The position numbers and the translations under genes are program-made. From positions 1 to 49,800 of the forward strand of contig CAMVGM010000013.1 of assembly GCA_947167015.1 (NCBI GenBank): DNA of 49,800 nucleotides. The letters run 5' to 3'. A model generated the notes under the pieces. The model was not told the DNA's origin, did not search any database, and was given only the letters and a program-made list of their open reading frames with translations. Position 1 is the stretch's first letter; each line of letters begins with the position of its first letter. Source of the stretch: an uncultured Bacteroidales bacterium. GTDB lineage: Bacteria > Bacteroidota > Bacteroidia > Bacteroidales > UBA932. Positions 17,801 to 27,724 of this stretch are shown in pieces.

Positions 17801-19512
17801 TCGCCCCGATGACACAATACTCCTTCATCCTTCTGCACGGGGACAAGGAGAAGTTCCTTTCCGAACTCCAGCAGCTCGGCGTCGTGGACATCACGCGTTC
17901 ATCCAAGCCGATAGACAGTTTCTCGCAGTCCCTGCTCGACAACATCGAGACGCTGCGCCGCGACATCGAATGCACGCTCGCGGGCAGCGACGACACGACG
18001 AAGGAACTCTCCGCCAAGAAGAACGACCTGCTCAAGGAGATCGCCGATGCGGAGCCTTGGGGAGACTACGACCGGGAGCGCCTGGCGGCTTTCCACCCCC
18101 ACTTTTACAGCGTGGCGGCGAAGAAGTTCGACCCGTCCTGGGCCGAGCAGTACGCCCTCCAGACCGTCGACGAGCGGGACGGGACCATCCGTTTCGTCAT
18201 CCTCGGCGACACGTCCGGATTCCCGCTCAAGGAAGTTTCCGCCCCGCAGCGCACGCCGGCTGAACTGGCTCCCGAACTGGAGAGGCTGGAGGACCAGATC
18301 GCCGTGCACCAGGAAGTCCTCGAGGCGCGCAAGGCGGACATCCCCAAGATGGAGCGGCACATCCGCAACAACCAGGCGGACCTCGACCGCTACCTGGCCT
18401 CCCAGGCCGCCGTTCCCGCTGCGGAAGACACCATCGACACCCTCGTCGGCTTCGCGCCGACCGAGTGCGACGAGGCCGTGACGGCGTACCTCGAGCAGGC
18501 GGGCGTGTTCTATCTGAAAGATAAAGCAAAGGTTGAGGAGAACCCGCCCATCCAGTTCAAGAACAATAAGTTCGTCAAGATGTTCGAGGTCCTCACCGAC
18601 ATGTACGGCCGCCCGGCCTACGACGGATTCGACCCGACTCCCTTCATCGCCGTCTTCTTCCTGTTGTTCTTCGCCCTGTGCATGGGCGACGCCGGCTACG
18701 GCCTCGTGCTGATCATCGCCGGCCTGCTGCTCAGGAAGGTGAAGAGTTTCCGCGACCTGGCTCCGCTCGTCACCACGCTCGGTGTGGCGACGGTCGTCGT
18801 GGGCTTCTTCCTGCATACCTTCTTCTCGATCGACATCGCCCAGTGGAAGTGCTTCCAGGGCATCCGCGGGATTTTCCTGCCGGACGAGATCGCCGGGTAT
18901 GCGGGCGGCATGGTCCTGTCGCTGATCGTGGGCGTCGTGCACCTCTGCCTCGCCATGGTCGTCAAGGCCATCAACGCGGTGCGGGTGAACGGCTTCGCGG
19001 CTTCGCTCGGAACGCTGGGCTGGACGCTGCTGATCGTCGGCGGCGTGATCGTCGGCGGCATCGCCCTCACCGGGGTGATGAGCGCCGAGGTCACCAAATG
19101 GGTGATCATCGCGCTCGGCGTGGTCTCGGCCATCGGCATCTTCCCGCTCAACAACCCCAAGCGGAACAAGCTCGCCAACGTCGGGCTCGGTTTCTGGGAC
19201 ACCTACCAGATGGTGACCGGCCTGCTCGGCGACGTGCTCAGCTACCTGCGTCTGTACGCCCTCGGCCTCGCCGGCGCGATGCTAGGCATGGCGTTCAACG
19301 ACATGGGCAAGATGGTCCTCGGCGACGGTTCCAATCCCGTCTTGTGGATTTTCTTCATCCTCCTGGTGCTCATCGGCCACACGCTCAACATCGCGATGTG
19401 CGCCCTCGGCGCTTTCGTCCACCCGCTCCGTCTCAACTTCCTGGAGTTTTTCAAGAATTCCGGTTACGAGGCCAGCGGCCGTAAATTCAATCCCCTTGTA
19501 AATAACGAATAA
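17797..19512 (+). CDS. atpI: V-type ATPase subunit I (membrane stator)
   Basis: 571 residues, shorter than many I subunits. The first 300 or so are a cytoplasmic, coiled-coil-rich arm (KNDLLKEIADAEPWGDYDRE; LEDQIAVHQEVLEARKADIP). About seven membrane helices follow, from PFIAVFFLLFFALCMGDAGYG on. The conserved segment VTGLLGDVLSYLRLYALGLAG carries the arginine that faces the ion-carrying glutamate of the K ring. It is 21 bp upstream of the K gene. Confidence 0.95.
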   Translation: MIAPMTQYSFILLHGDKEKFLSELQQLGVVDITRSSKPIDSFSQSLLDNIETLRRDIECTLAGSDDTTKELSAKKNDLLKEIADAEPWGDYDRERLAAFHPHFYSVAAKKFDPSWAEQYALQTVDERDGTIRFVILGDTSGFPLKEVSAPQRTPAELAPELERLEDQIAVHQEVLEARKADIPKMERHIRNNQADLDRYLASQAAVPAAEDTIDTLVGFAPTECDEAVTAYLEQAGVFYLKDKAKVEENPPIQFKNNKFVKMFEVLTDMYGRPAYDGFDPTPFIAVFFLLFFALCMGDAGYGLVLIIAGLLLRKVKSFRDLAPLVTTLGVATVVVGFFLHTFFSIDIAQWKCFQGIRGIFLPDEIAGYAGGMVLSLIVGVVHLCLAMVVKAINAVRVNGFAASLGTLGWTLLIVGGVIVGGIALTGVMSAEVTKWVIIALGVVSAIGIFPLNNPKRNKLANVGLGFWDTYQMVTGLLGDVLSYLRLYALGLAGAMLGMAFNDMGKMVLGDGSNPVLWIFFILLVLIGHTLNIAMCALGAFVHPLRLNFLEFFKNSGYEASGRKFNPLVNNE

Positions 19513-19962
<450 letters not shown>

Positions 19963-19975
19963 GCCATACCGCCGC

Positions 19976-20019
19976 AAAAGCAGGGGGCCTTCAGGATGTC
20001 TGAAGGCCCCCTGCTTTTT
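19976..20019. terminator. Strong bidirectional terminator
   Basis: A perfect 16-bp stem (AGCAGGGGGCCTTCAG / CTGAAGGCCCCCTGCT) with a 5-base loop GATGT, preceded by AAA and followed by TTTT, lies between the convergent ends of the V-ATPase operon and the GH13 gene. It can serve both strands. Confidence 0.92.
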
Positions 20020-20041
20020 ACCGGCTCTCCGGCAGCCCCGG

Positions 20042-21355
20042 CTAGACCCCGGCGCAGGTCAGGGGCAGGACGGCGGCGTCGAAGGGAGGGACTTCCGCGG
20101 CGGCGCCGGCGGGAACGGGCGGACAGGCAGCGCGGAGTTCCGGCGGCAGAACCAGCCGGACGGAAGCCGGCGCATCGGAGAAATTGCAGACGACCAGCCA
20201 GGCTTCCTTCGCATCGAAGCGCACGAAGGCGAAATGCCGCTCCGGATCGAACCCCGGGGCGTTTTCATTGCAATAGGTCAGGTCCCAGGTCCCCCCTTCG
20301 GAGAAAGCCGGACGTTTCGCGAACGCAGACAGGCTGCGGTAACGGGCCAGGATGGCGTTCTCCCCGGCATCCAGCCGCCCCTGCGCATGCAACTGCCGCC
20401 AGAGGTCGCGCAGTTCCGGCGGATCGCTCCAGTTGAAGATGGAAGTGCGTCCGTCCGCGCCATCGACGCCGTCCTCCCCCACTTCCTGGCCGAAATACAG
20501 CATGAAGGAAGCCGTGTTGAACAGCATCGAGCAGGCCAGCGCGGCATAGCCTTTCGCGGCACTGCCCAGGAATTCCGGCGAAGCGAGCCGCTGCTCGTCG
20601 TGGTTCTCCAGGAAATTCAGCATCCGGGGCTGCATGTCGCCCAGCCACTGCCAGTTCCAGGTGATGCCGCGGGCGGAAGCACCGCTGCAGCACACGGCGC
20701 GCAGGGTATCGTACAGGCCTGACTTGTCATAGAGCAGGTCGAATCCCACGTCCTCCAGATAAGCGCGGTAATTCTCCTTGCCGTACACCTCCGCCACGAA
20801 CAGCAGGTCCGGAAAATCGGCCTTTACGGCCGAAATCAAGGCCTTCAAAGCTTCGGGCGGTACCAGTTCCACCATGTCGCAACGGAAGCCGTCAACGCCG
20901 CGGGAAGCCCAGAAACGGAGGATTTCCAGCATCTCCGCACGCGTCCGGGGCGAAGACCAGTCATTCTTGCGGGTATCCGTCCAATCCCCGTCGCACCAGT
21001 CGAAGAAACGGATGGCCCCCCGGTAGTCGGGAGCCACGTGATTGGGGATGTAGTCGATCAGCACGCCGAATCCGGCCGCGTGGGTGCGGGCGACCAGCGC
21101 GTCGAACTCCTGCATCCGGCGGTCGGGATCGTCAGCCAGATAGGGATTGACGTCGCGCCAGTCGCTGATCGCATAGGGAGAGCCGGGATTCCCCTTCACG
21201 AAATCCCGCCCGGTCGCGTGCCGGGGCACGCCGGTATACCAGACATAATCGACGCCCAGCGAACGCAGGTGCCGGAACGTGGGCTCGTCCCAGTCGGAAA
21301 AGCGGCCGTTGCCCCACAGCCTGGGCAGTGCCTGATAGATGATACGTTTCGCCAT
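20042..21355 (-). CDS. Cytoplasmic GH13 alpha-amylase-family glycosidase
   Basis: 437 residues with no signal peptide. The four GH13 regions are present: DYIPNHV (101-107), GFRCDMVE with the nucleophile D160, FVAEVYG with the acid/base E189, and ENHDEQR with D253. A C-terminal beta sandwich follows (YCNENAPG...HFAFVRFDAKEAWLVVCNFS). It probably acts on alpha-glucan or maltodextrin inside the cell; the product specificity cannot be read from the sequence. It is the last gene of a trmH-tamL-GH13 unit, starting one base after the tamL stop. Confidence 0.93.
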   Translation of the reverse strand: MAKRIIYQALPRLWGNGRFSDWDEPTFRHLRSLGVDYVWYTGVPRHATGRDFVKGNPGSPYAISDWRDVNPYLADDPDRRMQEFDALVARTHAAGFGVLIDYIPNHVAPDYRGAIRFFDWCDGDWTDTRKNDWSSPRTRAEMLEILRFWASRGVDGFRCDMVELVPPEALKALISAVKADFPDLLFVAEVYGKENYRAYLEDVGFDLLYDKSGLYDTLRAVCCSGASARGITWNWQWLGDMQPRMLNFLENHDEQRLASPEFLGSAAKGYAALACSMLFNTASFMLYFGQEVGEDGVDGADGRTSIFNWSDPPELRDLWRQLHAQGRLDAGENAILARYRSLSAFAKRPAFSEGGTWDLTYCNENAPGFDPERHFAFVRFDAKEAWLVVCNFSDAPASVRLVLPPELRAACPPVPAGAAAEVPPFDAAVLPLTCAGV

Positions 21356-21356
21356 A

Positions 21357-23516
21357 TCAGAAAGGATAGCCGACGCCGAAGTGCAACGCGGCGCCGCCGG
21401 GAGAGAACCAGCCCTTCGGGCCCAGCCAGCGGGCGCCTTCGGCCCGGGCCGGGTCGTGGACCTTGAAACCGGCGTCCAGACGGAGCAGGATGAAATCGAG
21501 GTTGACGCGCAGGCCGATGCCCCAGTCGCCTGCCAGGCTGCCCGGAAGGTTCAGCTTGCCCAGTCCGTCGCCGTTCAGCGTCCAGACGTTGCCCACCTCG
21601 GCGAAGATCGCCCACTCCAGCTTCCAGAAGGACGGGAAACGGTATTCGACATCCGCCTCCAGCTTGAAGTCGCCGGTCTGGCTCGGGAGCACGAAGTACT
21701 CGCTCATCGGCTCGAAGCCGGGCCCCAGGGTACGGGCCTGCCAGCCGCGCATGCTGTTGGCGCCGCCGCAGTAGAACTGCTTTTCAAACGGAAGCGCCGT
21801 AGAGTTGCCGTAGGCCCAGCCGGCGCCGGCGTCCAGGTGCAGGGCGAGGGCATTGTTGTCGTTCCAGCCGAAGCGGAACACCTTCCCCAGCGACAGCTCC
21901 GCGCGGACATACTGCTTGTACGGCACCCCGAAGAGCAGGTGCTGCTTCAGGCCTTCCGGATTGACGGGAAGGACGCCGTTCAGCAGCGAGACGGCGTTTC
22001 CGGAGACGTCCAGGTTGAGCCGTCCGTAATGATAGGCGGTCTTCGGCACCACGGATGCGTCGGTGGTGTGGTAGAGCATCAGGCCGACGCCCGCGTCGAT
22101 GTGCGACTCGAAGGTATCCCACAGATAAGGATATTCGCGCAGGAGCTTGTTGAACTCCTCGCTCATCGTGTACAGTTTCACCAGGTTGAACTGGATCGGA
22201 TAGACCTGGAAATACCAGTCGCGGCGCAACTGCCCGGTGTAGCCGAAACTCATCGAGGCGAGGCTCCGGCGGTACTCCGGACGGTTCTGGTAATTGAACG
22301 ACGAGCGGATCTCGGTGCGCGGGACGTTTTCGCCGCGCATCCGGTACACGGGATAGCCCACCAGGCGCGGGAAACTCAGGCTGGCGGAGACGCCGAACTC
22401 CGAGGAATGCGCCCGTGCGCCGGGCATCATCTGCCAGTTGCCCGAGAAACCGAGGTTGAGCCATTCGCCGCCGTGGAAGAGGTTCTTGTGATAGAAGCTC
22501 AGCTGCGGCGAGAAACCGATCAGGCCGGAAGAGTTGGTAGAAGCCTCCACGTTCGCCTTGAATCCCAGCAGGTCGGTCCCGCTGAGCCGGATGTCGCAGT
22601 CCACGACCGCGCTGTCCGACGGGCTCATCTCGATGCTCACGTTGTTGAAGAGCTTGAGCGCAGACAGCCGGGCGTAGGTCGTGTTGATCATCCGTTCGCT
22701 GTACGGGGCGCCCGGACGGATCGTATTGAATTCACGAAGCAGCGACTCGCGGAACGGGATGTCCGCCGGATGGGAGATGTTCACCTTGCCGATGCGGTAC
22801 CTGGCGAGAGGCGTGTCCGTGGGGACGGCGCCGCGCGCATAATTCCGGATGCGGTAGTAGAGCGTCGTGCGCTCCGTCAGGGTGTCCGCCTCGAAGAAGT
22901 AGTTGTTCTTGCTGAAGTCGTAATACCCGCGGTCGCGGAAGAAGGAAGCGCCGCGGGCCGTCTCCGCTTCCAGGTCCTTCTCGGCGAGATGGTAGCCGGG
23001 CTTGATGGAGATGTTGACGCTGTCGGCCCGGAAATCCCGCGCGAATTCTCCGCCAGGAACCTCATAGACGATGGTGTCGATCGGGATGCGCTCCCCCAGT
23101 TCGATGATGTACTTGACCGTGGCTTCCCGGCCGCGGTATTCCACCTCGGAGTCCACTTTCGCCCGGTAATAGCCCAGGTACTCCAGGTGTCCGGCGATGT
23201 TGGAACGGGAGCTCTCTACCAGGGTGGAGTCGAAGACGACGGGCTTCTCGCCGAGATTCTCCCAGAAGGCGTTGATACCCTCCCCGCTGCCGTTGGACCA
23301 GTTGTAGATGCTCAGGAAAGGGTTCCAGCCGAAGATGAGGTTGGAGTTCGGCTGCTGGCGTACGTATTGGGTAACTTCCTTGGGGGAAATCTTCTCCTTG
23401 CCCTTGAACGTCACCTTGTTGGCGGTCAGACGGTACGCGCCCTCCGGCAGCAGTTTTGTAGTACTGCATGAGATAACTGCAAATAACGATATGACCAGCA
23501 GCGCAATGCGTTTCAT
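21357..23516 (-). CDS. tamL: TamL-type BamA-superfamily outer-membrane lipoprotein
   Basis: 719 residues. An SPII leader, LLVISLFAVISC, puts the lipid on C17, followed by STTKLLPEGAYRLTANKVTF, typical of Bacteroidota TamL. POTRA-like repeats occupy the middle N-terminal region (YVRQQPNSNLIFGWNPF; HLEYLGYYRAKVDSEVEYRG), and the last 350 or so residues are a 16-strand-type barrel (GGANSMRGWQARTLGPGF is the substrate/lid region; the end is GAALHFGVGYPF). It takes part in envelope protein or lipid handling with a TamB-like partner, which is not in this window. Its start overlaps the trmH stop (ATGA). Confidence 0.88.
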   Translation of the reverse strand: MKRIALLVISLFAVISCSTTKLLPEGAYRLTANKVTFKGKEKISPKEVTQYVRQQPNSNLIFGWNPFLSIYNWSNGSGEGINAFWENLGEKPVVFDSTLVESSRSNIAGHLEYLGYYRAKVDSEVEYRGREATVKYIIELGERIPIDTIVYEVPGGEFARDFRADSVNISIKPGYHLAEKDLEAETARGASFFRDRGYYDFSKNNYFFEADTLTERTTLYYRIRNYARGAVPTDTPLARYRIGKVNISHPADIPFRESLLREFNTIRPGAPYSERMINTTYARLSALKLFNNVSIEMSPSDSAVVDCDIRLSGTDLLGFKANVEASTNSSGLIGFSPQLSFYHKNLFHGGEWLNLGFSGNWQMMPGARAHSSEFGVSASLSFPRLVGYPVYRMRGENVPRTEIRSSFNYQNRPEYRRSLASMSFGYTGQLRRDWYFQVYPIQFNLVKLYTMSEEFNKLLREYPYLWDTFESHIDAGVGLMLYHTTDASVVPKTAYHYGRLNLDVSGNAVSLLNGVLPVNPEGLKQHLLFGVPYKQYVRAELSLGKVFRFGWNDNNALALHLDAGAGWAYGNSTALPFEKQFYCGGANSMRGWQARTLGPGFEPMSEYFVLPSQTGDFKLEADVEYRFPSFWKLEWAIFAEVGNVWTLNGDGLGKLNLPGSLAGDWGIGLRVNLDFILLRLDAGFKVHDPARAEGARWLGPKGWFSPGGAALHFGVGYPF

Positions 23517-24211
23517 CTTCTACGGAATTCAGACAAGGTTACGGCCGTCGCGGCGGCCACATTGAGCGATTCGGCGCCGGAGCGGCCGAAAGACGGGATC
23601 AGCAGGCGGGCGTCCACTTCCGCGGCCACGGCGGGACGGATACCGGCGGCCTCGTTGCCCATCACGACCAGGCCGTCCGCGCGCAATTCCTCGGCATAAA
23701 GGTTCCGGCCGTCCAGGAAAGTGCCGTACACCGGCCGCCCGGCCGCCCGGAAACGGCGGCACAGCGCCACCAGGTCGCAGCTGACGAAGCGGATGCGGAA
23801 CAGGGAACCCATCGAAGACTGGATCACCTTGGGATTGAACAGGTCCACGCAGTCTTCCGACGCGAACACCGTCTCCACGCCGAACCAGTCGGCGATCCGC
23901 ACGATCGTGCCCAGGTTGCCGGGGTCCCGGATACCGTCCAGGGCCAGGCACAAACCGTCTTCGGGGGCCGCCGGCGCCGTCCCGGGCCGCTCGACGACCG
24001 CCAGCATGGGCGAGGGTGTGGAGAGCTGGCTGATGCGCGCCATCGCGGCTTCGCCGATCTCTTCCCGGCGCCAGACTTTCACGACGCGGAAAGCGGAATC
24101 CAGCGCCTCCTGCACCATCTTCTCCCCTTCCACGACGAACAGGCCGTATTCGTCGCGGAATTTCTTTTCGCGCAACGAACGGATCTGCTTGATTTCTGCC
24201 TGGGTGATCAT
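23513..24211 (-). CDS. TrmH/SpoU-family RNA 2'-O-methyltransferase
   Basis: 232 residues from the ATG at 24211 (MITQAEIKQIRSLREKKFRD). The SpoU substrate-binding N-terminus (GLFVVEGEKMVQEAL) is followed by the knotted SPOUT domain with its motifs: 1 DPGNLGTIVRIADWFG, 2 GLVVMGNEAAGI and 3 IPSFGRSGAESLNVAAATAV. It methylates a ribose in tRNA or rRNA; the site is not deducible. The first gene of the unit with tamL and GH13. Confidence 0.93.
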   Translation of the reverse strand: MITQAEIKQIRSLREKKFRDEYGLFVVEGEKMVQEALDSAFRVVKVWRREEIGEAAMARISQLSTPSPMLAVVERPGTAPAAPEDGLCLALDGIRDPGNLGTIVRIADWFGVETVFASEDCVDLFNPKVIQSSMGSLFRIRFVSCDLVALCRRFRAAGRPVYGTFLDGRNLYAEELRADGLVVMGNEAAGIRPAVAAEVDARLLIPSFGRSGAESLNVAAATAVTLSEFRRR

Positions 24212-24243
24212 ACAACTTACAAATATAAGAAACTCCCGGCAAA

Positions 24244-24279
24244 GAAAAAACCGGATTTCCTCCAAGAAGAAATCCGGTT
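24244..24279 (-). terminator. Terminator of the yegP-like gene
   Basis: On the minus strand AACCGGATTTCTTC, loop, GAAATCCGGTT is followed by TTTTTTC. It lies 19 bases after the stop of the YegP-like gene and separates it from trmH. Confidence 0.8.
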
Positions 24280-24297
24280 CCGTAGGATTCGATTAAA

Positions 24298-24633
24298 CTA
24301 TTCGCCGAGATCCTCCACCACGGGAGAGTCGGGCGCGTTGCGCATCACGGAAGCGATGCCCTGCTTCATCGTGCGCTCGGAGGCATACATCTGGCTGGAG
24401 CCGATGACCTGGCCGTTGCTGGCCTTCAGGTTGAAGAACGGTTTGCCGTTCTTGGCGACCTTGATTTCATAGCGCTCCTCGGCGGGGCCGTTCTTGCGGA
24501 CGGACTCGATGCCGTTGAGGCAGGCAGCCTTGGTGGTGTAGCCTTCGCTGGTGAGGATGACCTGGCCGTTGGTGGCCTTCAGGTTGAACTGGAACTCGCC
24601 GTTCTTGCGGAGAGTAACAACAAATTTACCCAT
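24298..24633 (-). CDS. yegP: YegP-family protein with two DUF1508 repeats
   Basis: 111 residues made of two copies of the short UPF0339/DUF1508 unit: FQFNLKATNGQVILTSEGYTTKAACLNGIESV (about residues 14-45, quoted in parts elsewhere) and FFNLKASNGQVIGSSQMY (about 66-83). The hallmark is FxLKAxNGQxIxxSexY in each copy. The function is unknown; some relatives are stress-induced. It is monocistronic, with its own promoter box and terminator. Confidence 0.93.
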   Translation of the reverse strand: MGKFVVTLRKNGEFQFNLKATNGQVILTSEGYTTKAACLNGIESVRKNGPAEERYEIKVAKNGKPFFNLKASNGQVIGSSQMYASERTMKQGIASVMRNAPDSPVVEDLGE

Positions 24634-24672
24634 TGCTTTATTGTTTTAAGTGTTGATGAATAGTCGTCTTCG

Positions 24673-24680
24673 CAAAGATA
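24673..24680 (-). promoter_or_regulatory. -7 promoter box of the yegP-like gene
   Basis: TATCTTTG on the minus strand, 39 bases upstream of the ATG at 24633. The AT-rich 241-bp gap (24634-24874) between this gene and the LOG-family gene shows nothing else I can name, apart from TAAATTCG at 24847-24854, a possible -7 box for the plus-strand gene. Confidence 0.5.
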
Positions 24681-24874
24681 GTAAAATTCTTTTCCGTTGC
24701 ACCCCATTTCTATAAAAAAATGGGCTTTAGGGCATTAACAAAAATGTTACATATATAAACATAATTGTTTTATACACTATAGTTCAACTATTTATGCGAT
24801 TATTCAGAATTATCCTCAAAAAGCAGGAAAATAGCCTCTTTTTTTGTAAATTCGCAGCAATAACAAAAACTTAT

Positions 24875-25789
24875 ATGGACAATTATCAGATTCGACGCGA
24901 GCTTTACGACGCAAAATCCCTCTACGATCAGTTCGATCCGGCCGACGAAAGCAGCTACTCCCGCTGCTACGACAGCCACGTTTACAACGACTATATCGCC
25001 AGCGGAAAACACAGCCGCGACCTGGCGGTCACCCTCCCCCGCGCGCTGCACGACCACTCCATCAGCGACGCCCTCCACCGCTTCCTCAAACTGTACGATC
25101 CCTTCAACGTGGTCGGCGTGATGGGCGGTCACGCGATGAAACGTTCCGACGAATCCTACCGCAACGTCGCCTTCATCAGCAAGCAGCTCACCGAGCACGG
25201 CAAGCTGATGGTTTCGGGCGGCGGCCCCGGGGCGATGGAGGCGACGCACTTCGGCGCCTGGATGGCTGGCCGTTCCGAGGCCGAGTTCGACGAGGCGCTG
25301 GAGACGATCCGCGTGGCCGACACCTTCCGCGACGCGGGCTGGCTCTCCTCCTCCTTCCGGGTGATGGAGCGTTTCCCGCAGACGCACTTCCGGAGCCTCG
25401 GCATCCCGACCTGGTTCTACGGTCACGAGCCTTCCACGCCGTTCGCCACCCAGATTGCGAAGTACTACGACAACAGCATCCGCGAGGACACCATCCTCAC
25501 CGTGGCCGTGGGCGGCATCATTTTCACGCCGGGTTCCGCCGGAACCATGCAGGAAATCTTCCAGGAGGCCGCGCAGGACCACTACAAGACCTGCGAGGTG
25601 TCCAGCCCGATGGCCTTCATGGGCGTGGACTTCTTCACCAAGGACATTCCGGTCTATCCTTTCCTCGAAGACATGATGGCGCGCGGCAAATACCACGACC
25701 TGCTGCTCTCGATTTCCGACGAACCGGACGACATCATCAAGAATATCCTCGCTTTTTCGCGGGAAAACGCCAAGGAAATTACCAGATAA
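24875..25789 (+). CDS. LOG-family/Rossmann-fold nucleotide-binding protein
   Basis: 304 residues from the ATG at 24875 (MDNYQIRRELYD); an in-frame upstream ATG at 24794 would cover the promoter. Family parts: VVGVMGGHAMKR, LMVSGGGPGAMEATHFGAWMAG (nucleotide-binding loop), and TPGSAGTMQEIFQEA, where the usual PGGxGTxxE reads PGSAGTMQE. Small LOG proteins release cytokinin-type bases from nucleoside monophosphates; this longer form is of uncertain substrate, probably a nucleotide. It is 15 bp upstream of phosphofructokinase and likely co-transcribed with it. Confidence 0.85.
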   Translation: MDNYQIRRELYDAKSLYDQFDPADESSYSRCYDSHVYNDYIASGKHSRDLAVTLPRALHDHSISDALHRFLKLYDPFNVVGVMGGHAMKRSDESYRNVAFISKQLTEHGKLMVSGGGPGAMEATHFGAWMAGRSEAEFDEALETIRVADTFRDAGWLSSSFRVMERFPQTHFRSLGIPTWFYGHEPSTPFATQIAKYYDNSIREDTILTVAVGGIIFTPGSAGTMQEIFQEAAQDHYKTCEVSSPMAFMGVDFFTKDIPVYPFLEDMMARGKYHDLLLSISDEPDDIIKNILAFSRENAKEITR

Positions 25790-25804
25790 TACATTTTCAA
25801 TAAA

Positions 25805-26776
25805 ATGAAAATCAATTCAATAGGTGTCCTTACCTCAGGTGGTGATGCACCTGGAATGAACGCCGCGATCCGGGCCGTTACGCGCGCTGCCATCTACGAG
25901 GGCTGGCGGGTGTTCGGCATCTACCGCGGCTGGGAAGGCCTGATCATGGGCGACATCAAGGAATTCAACAGCGCCAGCGTCAGCAACACGATCCAGCGGG
26001 GCGGCACCATCCTCAAGACCGCCCGCAGCGACGAGTTCCGCACCCCGGAAGGCCGCGCCAAGGCTTACGAGAACGTCAAGAAATTCGGCATCGACGCGCT
26101 CGTGGTCATCGGCGGCAACGGCTCCCTCGCCGGCGCGCAGGCCCTCGCCAGCGAATTCGACGTCCCGGTGATCGGCCTGCCCGGCACCATCGACAACGAC
26201 CTCTACGGCACGGATTCCACGATCGGCTACGACACCGCCCTCAACACCATCATGGAGTGCGTGGACAAGATCCGCGACACCGCCAACAGCCACGACCGCA
26301 TCTTTTTCGTGGAGGTGATGGGGCGTGACGCCGGCTTCCTCACGCAGAACAGCGCCATTGCCGCCGGGGCGGAGGCCGCCATCATCCCGGAGGACCAGAC
26401 GGACATCGACCAGCTGGCCACCTTCATCGGCCGCGGCATCCGCAAGAGCAAGAACAGCAGCATCGTGCTCGTATCCGAGAAGGACGGCGGCGCGATGCAC
26501 TATGCCGAACGCGTCCGGCAGGAGTATCCGGAATACAACGTGAAAGTGTCGATCCTGGGCCATCTCCAACGCGGCGGCTCCCCCACCGCCTACGACCGCA
26601 TCCTGGCGAGCCGCCTGGGCGTCGCCTCGATCGAGGCGCTCAAGGAAGGCCAGCGCAACGTGATGGTGGGCATCAAGAACGACCAAATCGTTTACGTACC
26701 CATCTCCCGCGCCATCAAGATGGACAAGCCCATCGACAAGGAGCTCATCAGCGTGCTAAGCATATTGTCTATTTGA
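25805..26776 (+). CDS. pfkA: 6-phosphofructokinase
   Basis: 323 residues, full length. Motifs: [17 protein letters not shown] (ATP loop), [25 protein letters not shown] with the catalytic TIDND aspartate, [11 protein letters not shown], and [14 protein letters not shown]. The loop usually GGDGS in ATP-dependent enzymes reads GGNGS (N105); the glycine after it argues against the PPi type (GGDD). It phosphorylates fructose-6-phosphate in glycolysis. A terminator follows. Confidence 0.95.
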   Translation: MKINSIGVLTSGGDAPGMNAAIRAVTRAAIYEGWRVFGIYRGWEGLIMGDIKEFNSASVSNTIQRGGTILKTARSDEFRTPEGRAKAYENVKKFGIDALVVIGGNGSLAGAQALASEFDVPVIGLPGTIDNDLYGTDSTIGYDTALNTIMECVDKIRDTANSHDRIFFVEVMGRDAGFLTQNSAIAAGAEAAIIPEDQTDIDQLATFIGRGIRKSKNSSIVLVSEKDGGAMHYAERVRQEYPEYNVKVSILGHLQRGGSPTAYDRILASRLGVASIEALKEGQRNVMVGIKNDQIVYVPISRAIKMDKPIDKELISVLSILSI

Positions 26777-26816
26777 CAATCACTTACGCGCTATTATCTG
26801 CACCATTGATACAATA

Positions 26817-26847
26817 AGAACCGGCAGGCTGGCAGCCCGCCGGTTCT
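26817..26847. terminator. Hairpin terminator between pfkA and the flavodoxin gene
   Basis: AGAACCGGC and GCCGGTTCT form a perfect 9-bp stem around a 13-base loop that can pair further (GGCTGGCAGCC). Short T-rich tails follow on either strand. It lies between convergent genes. Confidence 0.75.
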
Positions 26848-26871
26848 ATTCTTTGTACGCCGGTCCGGCGC

Positions 26872-27696
26872 TTATCTCACCACCTGCGTGAACTCAGGCG
26901 CCTGGCCGTCAGGGGCGATCACGTACACCTTGAAGGGTGCAGCCGGTGCGGCAGGTGCCCCTTCGCGCGGCAGGTCGGCTGCCGTGAACAGGTATTCCGT
27001 TCCGCCGGGAACGGTGCGGGAAGCCACTTCCACCGCCTTGGCGTGGATCATCGGGTAGTTGCCCACCGCCGTGTCGAAGATGGCGGATTCCGCTTCGGAC
27101 ACCGGATGTGCGGCCGGGAAATCCTCCAGCGCTTCCACCTCTCCGGCGATGAAGCCGCCCGCCTTCAGGAAACGGTCCACTTCGGCGGGCACCGCAGCGG
27201 CACGCGCGGCACGGACGCCGTAACCGGGCAGCACCTCGGCACCGGGCTCCTTCGCCTGGATGGCCTTCGCGCTGGCATCCAGCCCGCCGCTGCCGAAGGT
27301 GCAGAACGGGACCAGCTTCTTGCCGCTGAAGTCCACTTCGTCCAGCAGGGTGCCGATCGGGTTGGCGTAGGTGCCAAACCAGACGGGATAGCCCAGGAAG
27401 ATGACGTCATATTTGCTGACATCCGCCTTGAGGGGCTGGATCGCCGGCATCGAGCCGCCGTTCATCTCCTGCATCCCGCGGGAGATGGTCTCCTGATAAC
27501 TGCCGTCGTACGCCTGCACGGGGAGGATTTCCTCGATGTCGGCGCCCAGGCGGGCCTGCAGTTCTTCGGCCACGGCCTTGGTCGTACCGGTCTGGGAATA
27601 ATAGAGTACAAGCACCTTCGGGGCCTTATTCTGCCCGCAGGCGACGGCGAACGCCAATACGGCGGCCGCCAGGAGAATTCGTTTCAGCGTTTTCAT
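26872..27696 (-). CDS. Exported flavodoxin-like lipoprotein
   Basis: 274 residues from the ATG at 27696 (27702 is an alternative). The leader RILLAAAVLAFAVAC has a lipobox, then QNKAPKVLVLYYSQTGTTKAVAEEL, the FMN phosphate loop (SQTGTT). YDVIFLGYPVWFGTYANPI and LVPFCTFGSGGLDASAKAI follow, as in the Flavodoxin_4 type. After about residue 180 the protein continues for 95 residues with an unassigned beta-rich tail (AVEVASRTVPGGTEYLFTAAD; PFKVYVIAPDG). A flavodoxin fold anchored outside the inner membrane is unusual; it may reduce a periplasmic partner or quinone. It has its own TAATTTTG box. Confidence 0.85.
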   Translation of the reverse strand: MKTLKRILLAAAVLAFAVACGQNKAPKVLVLYYSQTGTTKAVAEELQARLGADIEEILPVQAYDGSYQETISRGMQEMNGGSMPAIQPLKADVSKYDVIFLGYPVWFGTYANPIGTLLDEVDFSGKKLVPFCTFGSGGLDASAKAIQAKEPGAEVLPGYGVRAARAAAVPAEVDRFLKAGGFIAGEVEALEDFPAAHPVSEAESAIFDTAVGNYPMIHAKAVEVASRTVPGGTEYLFTAADLPREGAPAAPAAPFKVYVIAPDGQAPEFTQVVR

Positions 27697-27716
27697 ATCC
27701 ATTTCTTTTTCAGCCG

Positions 27717-27724
27717 CAAAATTA
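27717..27724 (-). promoter_or_regulatory. -7 promoter box of the flavodoxin lipoprotein
   Basis: TAATTTTG on the minus strand, 20 bases before the ATG at 27696, fitting TANNTTTG. It lies in the 109-bp divergent gap before the serpin gene, where I see no clear plus-strand box. Confidence 0.45.

Noticed and set aside
24634..24874. AT-rich 241-bp gap as a possible small RNA or riboswitch
   Set aside because: No stable hairpin with a T-run or known riboswitch core is visible; only weak promoter-like boxes.
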